The translations under genes and the position numbers were made by a program. The notes under the pieces were generated by a model that saw only the letters and a program-made list of their open reading frames with translations, had not been told where the DNA came from and did no database searches. From Pseudomonas sp. IPO3778 (GTDB taxonomy: Bacteria > Pseudomonadota > Gammaproteobacteria > Pseudomonadales > Pseudomonadaceae): DNA of 64,000 bases. The DNA lies in contig NZ_JACARC010000029.1 in assembly GCF_013386825.1 (NCBI RefSeq), forward strand, positions 1-64,000, read 5' to 3'. The first letter of the stretch is position 1. Every line of letters begins with the position of its first letter. Shown in pieces: positions 18,701-27,373 of the stretch.

Positions 18701-20284
18701 TCACATCTTGTTGAACAGGCTCAACTGAGAGATCTTCACAAAGGCCAGTTGAGAGGCCTGCAGCATGGTTTGCTGAAGCTGCAGGTCGATCGCGGCCTGC
18801 CCCATGTCGACGTTACCCAACGAACTCATGGTGGCGGTGTTGGCAGTCCCCAGGGCGGTGTTTTCATCCGTTTGAAGGTCCAGGGCGTTCTGGCGGGCAC
18901 CAATGGAGCCACGCACCTGGTCAATCTGCGAACTGGCGTTGTTCAGGTTGCCGATGGTTTTGGCCACCACATCCTTGAGGTTGTTCTGCGCAACCAGATT
19001 GCCATCCGCCGGTGTTTCCAGGGCTTTACGCAATTGGCCCAGGGTGTCCAGTGCGTTTTCATTCTTGTTGCTGACAGCGCTGACCGCAAACTGGTCGCCT
19101 GCCCCTGGCGCACCGCTGATATCAAAGGTAACGCCGGCCGCGTTGATCGACGTCGCACCGGCCGCCATGGTGCCTGTCGCGATGGTCTTGCTGTTTGGGC
19201 TGTAGGGCTGCGCATACACCTCATACGTGGTGCCGCTGGTGAATTTGATCACCGCGCCGGTGTTTGGGAACGTGCTGGCGTAAGCCGCCTGGTCCGTCAC
19301 CTGGCCACCGGTGACCTGTGCGGTCGACGGGTTGCCGGGCGAACGCGAAGCACTGAACGTGTCCGGCTTGGATTGCAGGGTGAACGCCTTACCCGCCACC
19401 AGTGCATCGGAGGCGGCGCCAGGCGCCACATCCGCGCCGAGGGTCAGGCTGATATCGAACTTGACGCCGCGCAGGTTGACGCTGGACGAGCCCTCTTTGG
19501 TCGCGTCGAACGTGCCGTTGCCGGGAATCTCGGAGGTAATGTCGTTACCGTCCTTGTCGGTTACCGAATACTGCGTACTGCTGCTGAAGGTCAGCTTGTA
19601 GGGCTGGCCGTCGGTAAAACTCTTGGTGTAGGTCACGCCGGAGGTCACGGTACCCGCCGACACCGCAACCGTGCCGTCGTTGACCGCAGGCGGCAACAAG
19701 GTGGCTTGGGTGCGCCCGGTGTTGGTCGAGCTTTCCATCAGCGCCTTGCCGGTATCGCCGGCCGCCATCGACAAATTGTCCGAGATCTGCAGGCTCAGGG
19801 GCGTCTCGTCGCCCTGATAGGTGTAGGTGCCGTCGTTATTGCGGATGTAAGGCGGCGTATCGGTTTTCGACCCGGAAAACATGTAATTGCCGTTGGCATC
19901 CTTGGAGTTGAGCAAGCCGAACACCTGATCCTCAAGCGATCCCACCTCGCTGGCGATCGATTTACGATCAGCATCGCTGAGGGACTGGTTACCCGCACGC
20001 AGCGCCAGCTCATTACCGCGCTGCAAGGCAGTGTTGATACTACTTAACACCGTCTCCTCGTTGCTCAGCGAGTTCTGCAGGGTGTTGATGTTGCCGCTGA
20101 ACTGACCCAGCATGTCTTTCTGCTGCTGCAATTGCAGCAACCGCGCGGCGGCAACCGGGTCATCCGATGCGGTTTGTACGCGGATACCGCTGCTCGCCTG
20201 GTCCTGGGCTTTCACCACACCGGAATAGTTCGTCTGATACTTGCTGGCGCTGGTGTCGAAATACTGCTGTGTAGAAATACGCAT
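18701..20284 (-). CDS. flgL: Flagellar hook-filament junction protein FlgL (HAP3)
   Basis: A 527-residue junction protein linking FlgK to the filament. The N-terminus MRISTQQYFDTSASKYQTNYSG and the region ASDDPVAAARLLQLQQQ are diagnostic, and the C-terminus (IDLQLQQTMLQASQLAFVKI) is flagellin-like. It is longer than the enteric protein because of a Ser/Thr-rich central insertion, as usual in Pseudomonas. It is the last gene of flgFGHIJKL, 14 bases after flgK, with a clear AAAGGAG ribosome site. Confidence 0.95.
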   Translation of the reverse strand: MRISTQQYFDTSASKYQTNYSGVVKAQDQASSGIRVQTASDDPVAAARLLQLQQQKDMLGQFSGNINTLQNSLSNEETVLSSINTALQRGNELALRAGNQSLSDADRKSIASEVGSLEDQVFGLLNSKDANGNYMFSGSKTDTPPYIRNNDGTYTYQGDETPLSLQISDNLSMAAGDTGKALMESSTNTGRTQATLLPPAVNDGTVAVSAGTVTSGVTYTKSFTDGQPYKLTFSSSTQYSVTDKDGNDITSEIPGNGTFDATKEGSSSVNLRGVKFDISLTLGADVAPGAASDALVAGKAFTLQSKPDTFSASRSPGNPSTAQVTGGQVTDQAAYASTFPNTGAVIKFTSGTTYEVYAQPYSPNSKTIATGTMAAGATSINAAGVTFDISGAPGAGDQFAVSAVSNKNENALDTLGQLRKALETPADGNLVAQNNLKDVVAKTIGNLNNASSQIDQVRGSIGARQNALDLQTDENTALGTANTATMSSLGNVDMGQAAIDLQLQQTMLQASQLAFVKISQLSLFNKM

Positions 20285-20298
20285 CGTCCCAGACTCCT

Positions 20299-22335
20299 TT
20301 AAAGGGCATTAATCAGTGTGCTGAAAGTTTCTTGCGCAGCCTTGATGATCTGCGACGACGCGGTGTAGTACTGCTGGAATTTGATCATGTCACCCGCCTC
20401 TTCATCCAGGTTCACCTGGGAAACCGAGTTGCTGGCCGCCTTGTTCGCCGCCAACAGCGCACCGGTCGCAGTGGTGTCGGTAGCGGCCTGACTGGCTTTT
20501 GAGCCCACCTGCGACACGAGACGAGCGTTCGCGCTGACCAGACTCACACCCGCAGTGCCGTCACCGACGCCCACGGTGGCCTTGGTCTGCAAGCTCAGCA
20601 ATTGCTGAGCGTTGCGGTTGTCAGAGGTGCCCGACGCGTTGAACGAAAAGGTGGTGCTGTCGCCAGCGGCTGGCGAGCCGCCCACCGTGGTGTCGAAACT
20701 GAAGCTCTTGCCCGGGATCAACGCACCAGAGGCGTCACGCATCGGTACGTTGATGCTGATCTTGTTGCCCTGGCCCGGAATGATGGTGCCACTGCCGATC
20801 GGATTACCCTGCGCGTCGCTCACCGTATACGACTGGGTACCATCGGCCGCCGGCTTGCCAAACAGCATTTTCACCGGCATGGAGTTTTCGATACCGCTGC
20901 GCAGCTGGGCAGTATCGGCGCCACCATGGATATCCAGCGGGACCGTCAGCTGCGGCGGTGTGAACGTACCGGTGCCGGTGTTGGTCGTGCTCGCATTCCC
21001 CGCCAAGGGGCCTGCGAAGGCAAGCTTGTTAGCGTCCTTGAGGTCGACACCGATGCCCGTGGCCCCGTTGGCCGTGGGGCTGACCTTGAAGCTGTCACCC
21101 GCCGCCACCGGCCCTTTGCCATTCAGCGCCAGGGTAAAGCCATCAATCACTGGCGGCGGTGTGGTGGTGGTGTCGAACGACCCCATGGACTTGCCGTCGG
21201 AGCGCACGACGTTGTACTGGTTACCACTGGTAAACGTCACCTTGTAGTCGAAGGTCGTCAGCTGGCTGCTGTCCGAGATCGAGACATTAAGGTTGCCAGA
21301 CCCCGCGCTGTTACCGGCCGCGCCCTGGCTGCGCTGGGAAATCGCCGCCGCGCTGTTGATATCGCTGAACAGCGACGAACCGAATTCGCCGTTAAGGTCC
21401 AGGCCCTGGCCCAACTGGTTGTTGACCGTGTCTGCCGTGGCAATTGCGATTCGTCCCAGGTCATTGATGGCGGGCATCAACACGTCACTGCGATAGCGCA
21501 ACAAACCACCGATACTGCCGCCGGTCACCACATTGCCCAGGTCGAGGGACGTGTCGCCCATCGTGAGCTGGATGGTGTACTGGCTATTGTCGGTGCTGCT
21601 GGGTACCGCAGAGATATTATTGGAAATACCCCCTTCCACCAGCGACTGCCCCGTGCCGGTCGTCACACTGAACTGGCCGTTTTTTTCCGTGGCGGTGACG
21701 CCGATCAGCTCGTTGAGCGAGCGCACCGCCTCGTCACGCGAATCCAGCAGGTTGGCCGGCGCACTGGTGGACGTGCCCTGGGCCTGAGCAATCTGCTTGT
21801 TGAGCGAAGCGATTGAGGAGGTCAGCTTGTTAACCTGATCGCTCATGGTGCTCAACTGACTGTTGATCGTTTGTTTCTGCTGGTTCAACTGGCCAGAGAT
21901 GGAGTTGAACCGGTTGCTCAAGGTCTGGGCGCTGGTCAACAGCAATTGGCGCGCGGACACGTCGCTTGGGGTGGCTGAAGCCGTCTGCGCCGCGGCAAAA
22001 AAAGCACTGAGCACTGACGATATGCCGGTGTTTGAATCCGACAGGGTCTTGTCGATGGCGCTGGCCTGGTCGAGGTAGGCGTTAGCGTCGCTGTCGAGTG
22101 CCGTACTGTTTTGATAAGCCGTCGTGAGGAACTGGTTATACACCCGACGCACGTCCGCCAGGGTAGTGCCGGTACCGATAAATACGCCGCCGTAGGCGTT
22201 CGACGCGTTGGCGGTCTGAGCGCTCTGCTGACGCGAGTATCCCGGGGTGTTGACGTTGGCGATGTTGTTACTTAAGACCGACAACGATCCCTGGGCGGCG
22301 TTGAGCCCCGACATCCCGATATTGAGCAAACTCAT
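20299..22335 (-). CDS. flgK: Flagellar hook-associated protein FlgK (HAP1)
   Basis: A 678-residue junction protein between hook and FlgL. The N-terminus MSLLNIGMSGLNAAQGSLSV and the rod/hook signature NNIANVNTPGYSRQ are present. The C-terminal motif (VNLDEEAGDMIKFQQYYTAS) is typical of FlgK. The middle part is long and variable. It lies 10 bases after flgJ and 14 before flgL. Confidence 0.97.
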   Translation of the reverse strand: MSLLNIGMSGLNAAQGSLSVLSNNIANVNTPGYSRQQSAQTANASNAYGGVFIGTGTTLADVRRVYNQFLTTAYQNSTALDSDANAYLDQASAIDKTLSDSNTGISSVLSAFFAAAQTASATPSDVSARQLLLTSAQTLSNRFNSISGQLNQQKQTINSQLSTMSDQVNKLTSSIASLNKQIAQAQGTSTSAPANLLDSRDEAVRSLNELIGVTATEKNGQFSVTTGTGQSLVEGGISNNISAVPSSTDNSQYTIQLTMGDTSLDLGNVVTGGSIGGLLRYRSDVLMPAINDLGRIAIATADTVNNQLGQGLDLNGEFGSSLFSDINSAAAISQRSQGAAGNSAGSGNLNVSISDSSQLTTFDYKVTFTSGNQYNVVRSDGKSMGSFDTTTTPPPVIDGFTLALNGKGPVAAGDSFKVSPTANGATGIGVDLKDANKLAFAGPLAGNASTTNTGTGTFTPPQLTVPLDIHGGADTAQLRSGIENSMPVKMLFGKPAADGTQSYTVSDAQGNPIGSGTIIPGQGNKISINVPMRDASGALIPGKSFSFDTTVGGSPAAGDSTTFSFNASGTSDNRNAQQLLSLQTKATVGVGDGTAGVSLVSANARLVSQVGSKASQAATDTTATGALLAANKAASNSVSQVNLDEEAGDMIKFQQYYTASSQIIKAAQETFSTLINAL

Positions 22336-22345
22336 GATTCAGACC

Positions 22346-23608
22346 TTATAAATGAGTGGAAGCGCCCGCGGCAGCGTAGTTCTGGTAGCTGTTCATCGTT
22401 TTTGCAATCTGCGAAATCTTGCTGGCGTAATCCGGGTCGGTTGCATAACCGGCTTTTTGCAACTCGCGTACAAACTGTTCCGGGTTGTCGGCTGACTTCA
22501 CAACTTCTTTATAGCGATCATTGCTTTGCAGCAACGTCACCAGGTCATGGAAGCTGTCCTGGTAGGAATTGTAGGAACGGAACTGCGCCGTCTCCTTGAC
22601 CATCGCCCCATCGCGAAACTCGCTGGTGATCGCACGGGCCTGTTCGCCCTGCCAACTCTGGCCGGCCTTGATGCCGAACAGGTTGTGGCTGCTGGTGCCG
22701 TCCTCGGCGCGCATCACCGATTTACCCCAACCGGTTTCCAGGGCGGCCTGGGCCACCAGGTAGCGTGGGTCGACGCCAATCCGCGCGGCGGCCTGCTTGG
22801 CCATCGGCAACATGGTGGCGACAAACTCATCCTGCGAACTGAAGGCTTTTTTCGCCGGTGCCAACGGTGGCTGGGCCACGGCGCGACCGTAAATCTGCAT
22901 CTGCCCATGCGGTATCGCGGCAAGGTTGCGGGCGGTGCTGTTGACCACACCGTCATCGGCGGCACTGTTACGCAGCGGCGCAGCCTTGGCGACGGTGGTG
23001 GTGGCATCGGTGCCCGGCACAATGCCGGCCAGCAGGCGATCCGTCAGCTTGCTCGGCAACGAGATGCGCCGCTGGTTCATCAGTGCAATGTCGTTGGCGT
23101 GGGAGTTAGTGCCTTCAGGCACCGCCACGCGATACGCCCACAAGGGCCGCTGACCGTTGCTGCGGCCCAACGGGCCATCGGCCTTGGTACCGGCGGCAAT
23201 TTCGGTCGGCACATCCACTTTCTTCGCTGGCGCTGCCGGGCCTTGCAACGTGGCCGCCTGGGCGTCCACCGGTTTGTTCTTCTGCATCTGGCGCATCAGC
23301 ACGTCCGCCAGGCCGATACCACCGCCCTCGCGGGACAGGGAGACGGCCAATTGCTGATCGTACATTTCCTGGTACTGCTTGGCCGCCGGCGTATTCAGCG
23401 GGTTGTCCTTGCCCAGGGCTTCGGTCGCCGAACGCATGGACTTGAGCATCTCACCCAAAAACAGCGACTCGAATTCCTGCGCGACCTTGCGCATGTTGCC
23501 TTCGCTGTTCTTGTCGCCGACCTTCAACTGGTTCAGCCGGTTGAGGTCGGAATAAGAACCCGAGTCCGCCGTGCTGCTCAGGCCGCTCTTGCGCATGTCC
23601 ATGGCCAT
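22346..23608 (-). CDS. flgJ: Flagellar rod assembly protein/muramidase FlgJ
   Basis: A 420-residue two-domain protein. Residues about 30-110 are the rod-binding domain (VAQEFESLFLGEMLKSMRSA). Residues about 270-410 are a glucosaminidase-fold peptidoglycan hydrolase (VAQAALETGWGKSV, with the catalytic Glu; SHNLFGIKAG). It clears peptidoglycan in the periplasm for rod passage. A linker of about 150 residues, rich in Ala/Pro/Lys, makes it longer than the roughly 313-residue enteric protein. Two ATGs lie within five codons of the start. Confidence 0.95.
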   Translation of the reverse strand: MAMDMRKSGLSSTADSGSYSDLNRLNQLKVGDKNSEGNMRKVAQEFESLFLGEMLKSMRSATEALGKDNPLNTPAAKQYQEMYDQQLAVSLSREGGGIGLADVLMRQMQKNKPVDAQAATLQGPAAPAKKVDVPTEIAAGTKADGPLGRSNGQRPLWAYRVAVPEGTNSHANDIALMNQRRISLPSKLTDRLLAGIVPGTDATTTVAKAAPLRNSAADDGVVNSTARNLAAIPHGQMQIYGRAVAQPPLAPAKKAFSSQDEFVATMLPMAKQAAARIGVDPRYLVAQAALETGWGKSVMRAEDGTSSHNLFGIKAGQSWQGEQARAITSEFRDGAMVKETAQFRSYNSYQDSFHDLVTLLQSNDRYKEVVKSADNPEQFVRELQKAGYATDPDYASKISQIAKTMNSYQNYAAAGASTHL

Positions 23609-23612
23609 GGCG

Positions 23613-24719
23613 TCAGATCACAATCAGGTCGGCTTGCAAGGCGCCGGCCTGTTTCAAAGCTTCGAGGATCGCCATCAAGTCGCCGGGCGCTGCGCCCACC
23701 TGGTTCACCGCGCGGACAATTTCGTCCAGGGTGGTGCCAGGGCCGAACTTGAACATCGGCTTGGCTTCCTGCTGGGCATTTACCCGCGAGCGCGGTACCA
23801 CGGCGGTCTGGCCGTTGGACAACGGGCCAGGCTGGCTGACGATCGGGTCTTCGGTGATGGTCACGGTCAGGCTGCCGTGGGTCACGGCCGCTGGCGAAAC
23901 CTTCACGTTCTGGCCGATCACGATGGTGCCGGTACGGGAATTGATGATGACCTTGGCCACGGCCTGGCCCGGGTCGACCTCGAGGTTTTCCAGCAACGAC
24001 AGGTAGTCGACGCGCTGGCTGGGGTCCAGCGGTGCAGTGACGCGCACCGAGCCACCGTCGATGGCCTGGGCCACACCCGGGCCCAGCAGGTCATTGATCT
24101 TGTCGACCACGCGCTTGGCGGTGGTGAAGTCCGAACGGTTGAGGTTCAGGGTCAGGCTGTTGCCCTGGTTGAAGCCGCTCGGCACCGTGCGCTCCACCGA
24201 GGCACCCCCGGGAATCCGGCCGGCCGAGGGTACGTTGACGGTGATCTTCGAACCGTCGCGGCCTTCGGCATCAAAACCGCCTACCACCAGGTTGCCCTGG
24301 GCAATGGCGTAGACGTTGCCGTCGATACCTTTGAGCGGCGTCATCAGCAAGGTACCGCCCCGCAGGCTTTTCGAGTTACCCATGGACGAAACGGTAATGT
24401 CGACCACTTGCCCCGGCTTGGCGAAGGGCGGTAAATCCGCGCTGATGGATACCGCCGCGACGTTCTTCAACTGCACGTTACCCGAGCCCGGCGGTACCTT
24501 GATGCCGAACTGCGAGAGCATGTTGTTGAAGGTCTGCAGGGTGAACGGGGTCTGGGTGGTCTGGTCGCCGGTGCCGTTAAGCCCCACCACCAGGCCGTAG
24601 CCGATCAACTGGTTGGACCGGACGCCGGAAATGCTCGCGATGTCTTTCAAGCGCTCAGCCTGAGCACCTGCGCTCAAGGCCAGCAGCAACATCGCAGCCA
24701 TCAGCTGTTTGAAGTTCAA
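23613..24719 (-). CDS. flgI: Flagellar P-ring protein FlgI
   Basis: A 368-residue periplasmic P-ring subunit. It has a cleavable signal peptide ([16 protein letters not shown]), then the family N-terminus [33 protein letters not shown] chose a TTG at 24719 because AGGTGA sits 5 bases upstream of it. A GTG at 24728 is also in frame, directly abutting the flgH stop (TAGGTG), but it has no ribosome site at a useful distance. With the TTG start, the ribosome site overlaps the flgH stop codon, implying coupling. Confidence 0.94.
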   Translation of the reverse strand: MNFKQLMAAMLLLALSAGAQAERLKDIASISGVRSNQLIGYGLVVGLNGTGDQTTQTPFTLQTFNNMLSQFGIKVPPGSGNVQLKNVAAVSISADLPPFAKPGQVVDITVSSMGNSKSLRGGTLLMTPLKGIDGNVYAIAQGNLVVGGFDAEGRDGSKITVNVPSAGRIPGGASVERTVPSGFNQGNSLTLNLNRSDFTTAKRVVDKINDLLGPGVAQAIDGGSVRVTAPLDPSQRVDYLSLLENLEVDPGQAVAKVIINSRTGTIVIGQNVKVSPAAVTHGSLTVTITEDPIVSQPGPLSNGQTAVVPRSRVNAQQEAKPMFKFGPGTTLDEIVRAVNQVGAAPGDLMAILEALKQAGALQADLIVI

Positions 24720-24728
24720 AGTGATCAC

Positions 24729-25424
24729 CTAGAAAGGGAACAGCGGGCTAAGGAAGAAACGGTCAAACCAGCCCGGCTGACTGGCGTCAGCAAACGAACC
24801 CGTACCCGAGTAGGTGATGCGTGCATCGGCAATCCGTGTCGACGGCACGGTGTTGTCGGTGGAGATATCGTCTGCGCGGACCATGCCCGCAATGCGCACC
24901 AGTTCGTCACCGGTGTTGAGGGTCATCCACTTCTCGCCGCGTACGGCGATGATGCCGTTGGGCAGTACGTCGGCCACGGTCACGGTGATCGAACCGGTCA
25001 GGCTGTTGCCCTGCCCCGCCGCGCTCTTGCCGTTGGTGGCACGGTCGCCGCTGTAGCCGGCGTTCAGGCTCAGGTCGCCGCTGCCCAGCGGGTTGTTGGT
25101 GTTCGGCACACCGCCAAACAACGAGGTCAGGCCGATGCTGGTCTTGCTGTTCTTGTCGATCTGCGAGTTGGCGTTCTTGCTCGCCTGGGTCTTCTCGTTG
25201 AGGGTGATGGTGATGATGTCACCGACCCGGAAGGCCTTGCGGTCGCTGTACAGGTTCTGTTCGAAACCGGCCTGGTAGATCGAGCCATTGTTGGCGGCCG
25301 CCGGCAACGGCGTACGCGGCAACACCGGCGCATAGTACGGGTCATTGGGCTTTGGCGTCGGGGCGACACAGCCCGCGAGCACAGCAATCCCACTCAATGC
25401 CAAAACAGAAACATAGCGATTCAT
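24729..25424 (-). CDS. flgH: Flagellar L-ring lipoprotein FlgH
   Basis: A 231-residue outer-membrane lipoprotein forming the L-ring. The lipobox is LAGC with the modified Cys at about residue 19. The conserved regions [29 protein letters not shown] and [18 protein letters not shown] are present. It ends in the phenylalanine-terminated FLSPLFPF typical of outer-membrane beta proteins. It is coupled to flgI, as described there. Confidence 0.96.
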   Translation of the reverse strand: MNRYVSVLALSGIAVLAGCVAPTPKPNDPYYAPVLPRTPLPAAANNGSIYQAGFEQNLYSDRKAFRVGDIITITLNEKTQASKNANSQIDKNSKTSIGLTSLFGGVPNTNNPLGSGDLSLNAGYSGDRATNGKSAAGQGNSLTGSITVTVADVLPNGIIAVRGEKWMTLNTGDELVRIAGMVRADDISTDNTVPSTRIADARITYSGTGSFADASQPGWFDRFFLSPLFPF

Positions 25425-25477
25425 GACCCATACCTCACGGTGTTGCAGGCGCCGTCAATGGCGCCCCATAGACTTGA

Positions 25478-26263
25478 TTACAGATTCTGCGTTACGAACG
25501 AAAGCATCTGGTCGGCGGTGGAAATCACCTTGGAGTTCATCTCGTAGGCGCGCTGAGTGGTGATCATGTTGACCATCTCTTCAACGGTGCTGACGTTGGA
25601 CGTTTCCAGGGTGCTTTGCAGGGTGGTACCAAAACCGTTGAGGCCCGGGGTGCCGATTTGCGGCGCGCCGCTGGAAGCGGTTTCCAGGAACAGGTTGTTA
25701 CCAATCGCCTGCAGGCCGGCCGGGTTGATGAAGTCGGCGGTTTGCAGGTTGCCGATCACCTGGGACGCCGGGTTGCCGGCAACGGTGATCGACACGGTGC
25801 CGTCGTTGCCCACGGTGAAGGTCTGGGCGTTGTTGGGCACCACAATGGCCGGCTCCAGCGCAAAACCGTTGGCGGTCACGACCTGGCCGTTGGAGTCCAG
25901 GTGGAACGTACCGTCACGGGTGTAAGTGGTGGTGCCGTCCGGCTGCAGAATCTGGAAGAAACCCTTGCCGTTGACGGCCAGGTCCAAGGGCTGGCCGGTT
26001 TGCTGCAGGTTGCCGGCGCTGAAGTTCTTCTGGGTGCCAACAATTGCCACACCCGTACCCAGTTGCAGGCCCGACGGCAATTCGCTGTCCTGGGTCGACT
26101 GGGCGCCCGGCTGCTTCTTGATCTGGTAGAGCAAGTCCTGGAACTCGGCGCGGTCACGTTTGAAACCCGTGGTCGACACGTTGGCCAGGTTGTTGGAAAT
26201 GGTGGTCAGGTTGGTGTCCTGGGCGGACAAACCTGTTTTGGCAACGTATAGAGCCGGAAGCAT
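25478..26263 (-). CDS. flgG: Flagellar distal rod protein FlgG
   Basis: A 261-residue distal rod subunit. The N-terminal motif LSAQDTNLTTISNNLANVSTTGFKRD and the C-terminal SNVSTVEEMVNMITTQRAYEMNSK, as in all axial rod/hook proteins, are present. The length is exact for the family. A GAAGGAG ribosome site precedes the ATG. It lies 63 bases after flgF and 53 before flgH. Confidence 0.97.
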   Translation of the reverse strand: MLPALYVAKTGLSAQDTNLTTISNNLANVSTTGFKRDRAEFQDLLYQIKKQPGAQSTQDSELPSGLQLGTGVAIVGTQKNFSAGNLQQTGQPLDLAVNGKGFFQILQPDGTTTYTRDGTFHLDSNGQVVTANGFALEPAIVVPNNAQTFTVGNDGTVSITVAGNPASQVIGNLQTADFINPAGLQAIGNNLFLETASSGAPQIGTPGLNGFGTTLQSTLETSNVSTVEEMVNMITTQRAYEMNSKVISTADQMLSFVTQNL

Positions 26264-26326
26264 GTTCTTCTCCTTCGTGCGCCTGTTTTATGGCGCCGCG
26301 CTACAAAAATGTGTGTGTGGCTGCTA

Positions 26327-27067
26327 TCAGCTCATCGCCAGGACGCGGGTCATGGCCTGGTCATCTTCTTTGGCGCTGTTCATCATCTTGATGTGCAATT
26401 CGAACTGCTTGGACAGGGCCAGGACCGCGGTCATTTCTTCGACGGCATTCACGTTGCTCGCCTGCAGGAAGCCCGACGTCAGCTTGACGTTGGCATCGGC
26501 TTGCGCCGGCTGGCCATCCTTGGTGTGGATGGTGCCGTCCAGGCCCTTGGTCATGTTCTTGAGGTCGGGCTGTACCAGCTTGATCCGGTCCACTTCAGCC
26601 ATTACCCGCGGGCCTTCACCCATGGCGCGGATGCTGATGGTGCCGTCCTGGCCGACTTCGATCTGCTGCTGGGGCGGCACGGCGATCGGGCCACCGTTGC
26701 CCATCACCGGCATACCGTTGCCGGCCCGCAACACACCCAGTGCATCGACGTTCATGCTGGCGCTGCGTACGTAGGACTCGCCGCCATCCGGGTTTTGCAC
26801 GGCCATCCAGCCGTCGCCGCTGACGGCCACGTCGAGGTCACGGCCGGTTTCAATCATGGCGCCAGGGGAAAAGTCCGTGCCTGGGCGCTCGGTCAAGGCA
26901 AAGGCCCGCGCCGGAAAGCTGTCACCGAACACCGGCATCGAGCGCGCCTGCTCCAGGTCACGCTGGAAACCATTGGTGGAAACGTTCGCCAAGTTGTTGG
27001 CGTGGGCCTTCTGCGCCAGTGCATTCTGGCTGGCGCCGGTCATTGCCACATAAAGGTACTTATCCAC
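26327..27067 (-). CDS. flgF: Flagellar proximal rod protein FlgF
   Basis: A 246-residue rod protein with the N-terminal motif AQKAHANNLANVSTNGFQRD and C-terminal SNVNAVEEMTAVLALSKQFE. The frame is open 12 codons further upstream, but I place the start at the GTG at 27067, giving VDKYLYVAMTGAS. This matches FlgF N-termini and has a GAGGA site 7 bases upstream. It is the first gene of flgFGHIJKL, behind a sigma-54 promoter. Confidence 0.95.
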   Translation of the reverse strand: MDKYLYVAMTGASQNALAQKAHANNLANVSTNGFQRDLEQARSMPVFGDSFPARAFALTERPGTDFSPGAMIETGRDLDVAVSGDGWMAVQNPDGGESYVRSASMNVDALGVLRAGNGMPVMGNGGPIAVPPQQQIEVGQDGTISIRAMGEGPRVMAEVDRIKLVQPDLKNMTKGLDGTIHTKDGQPAQADANVKLTSGFLQASNVNAVEEMTAVLALSKQFELHIKMMNSAKEDDQAMTRVLAMS

Positions 27068-27123
27068 GCTCTTTCCTCTTTCTGACGGACGCTTGCCGCC
27101 CACCGCTGTACTAATGAGGCTTA

Positions 27124-27139
27124 AGCAATTTGCGAACCA
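27124..27139 (-). promoter_or_regulatory. Sigma-54 promoter of flgFGHIJKL
   Basis: Minus strand TGGTTC-gcaaa-TTGCT retains GG-N10-GC and a perfect -12 element; the -24 element has two substitutions from TGGCAC. It is 57 bases upstream of the flgF start, between a REPIN and the gene. Confidence 0.8.
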
Positions 27140-27281
27140 ACTTTTTGAAATTAGGAAAAGTTCAAGCGGGGCGGGGGTTTGCCGGCGGGGAGCAACGTGA
27201 GGCAGTCGGGAGAGAGTCGAAAAAACGGCGGACTTATGCCGCTAACGGCAAGCGCAGGTATCAAGACCGACAAACAACAAA

Positions 27282-27370
27282 TGTGGGAGCGGGCTTGCCT
27301 GCGATGGCGGTGTATCAGCCACCGCCTGCTTTGCTGACCCGCCGCCATCGCAGGCAAGCCAGCTCCCACA
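27282..27370. repeat. REPIN, TGTGGGAGC type
   Basis: Inverted REP copies (tgtgggagcgggcttgcctg and the complement of a close variant) lie between the end of phhR and the flgF promoter. The inner half uses the cttgcctgcgat variant rather than cttgctcgcgaa. It probably acts as the 3' boundary of phhR. Confidence 0.9.
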
Positions 27371-27373
27371 GTT

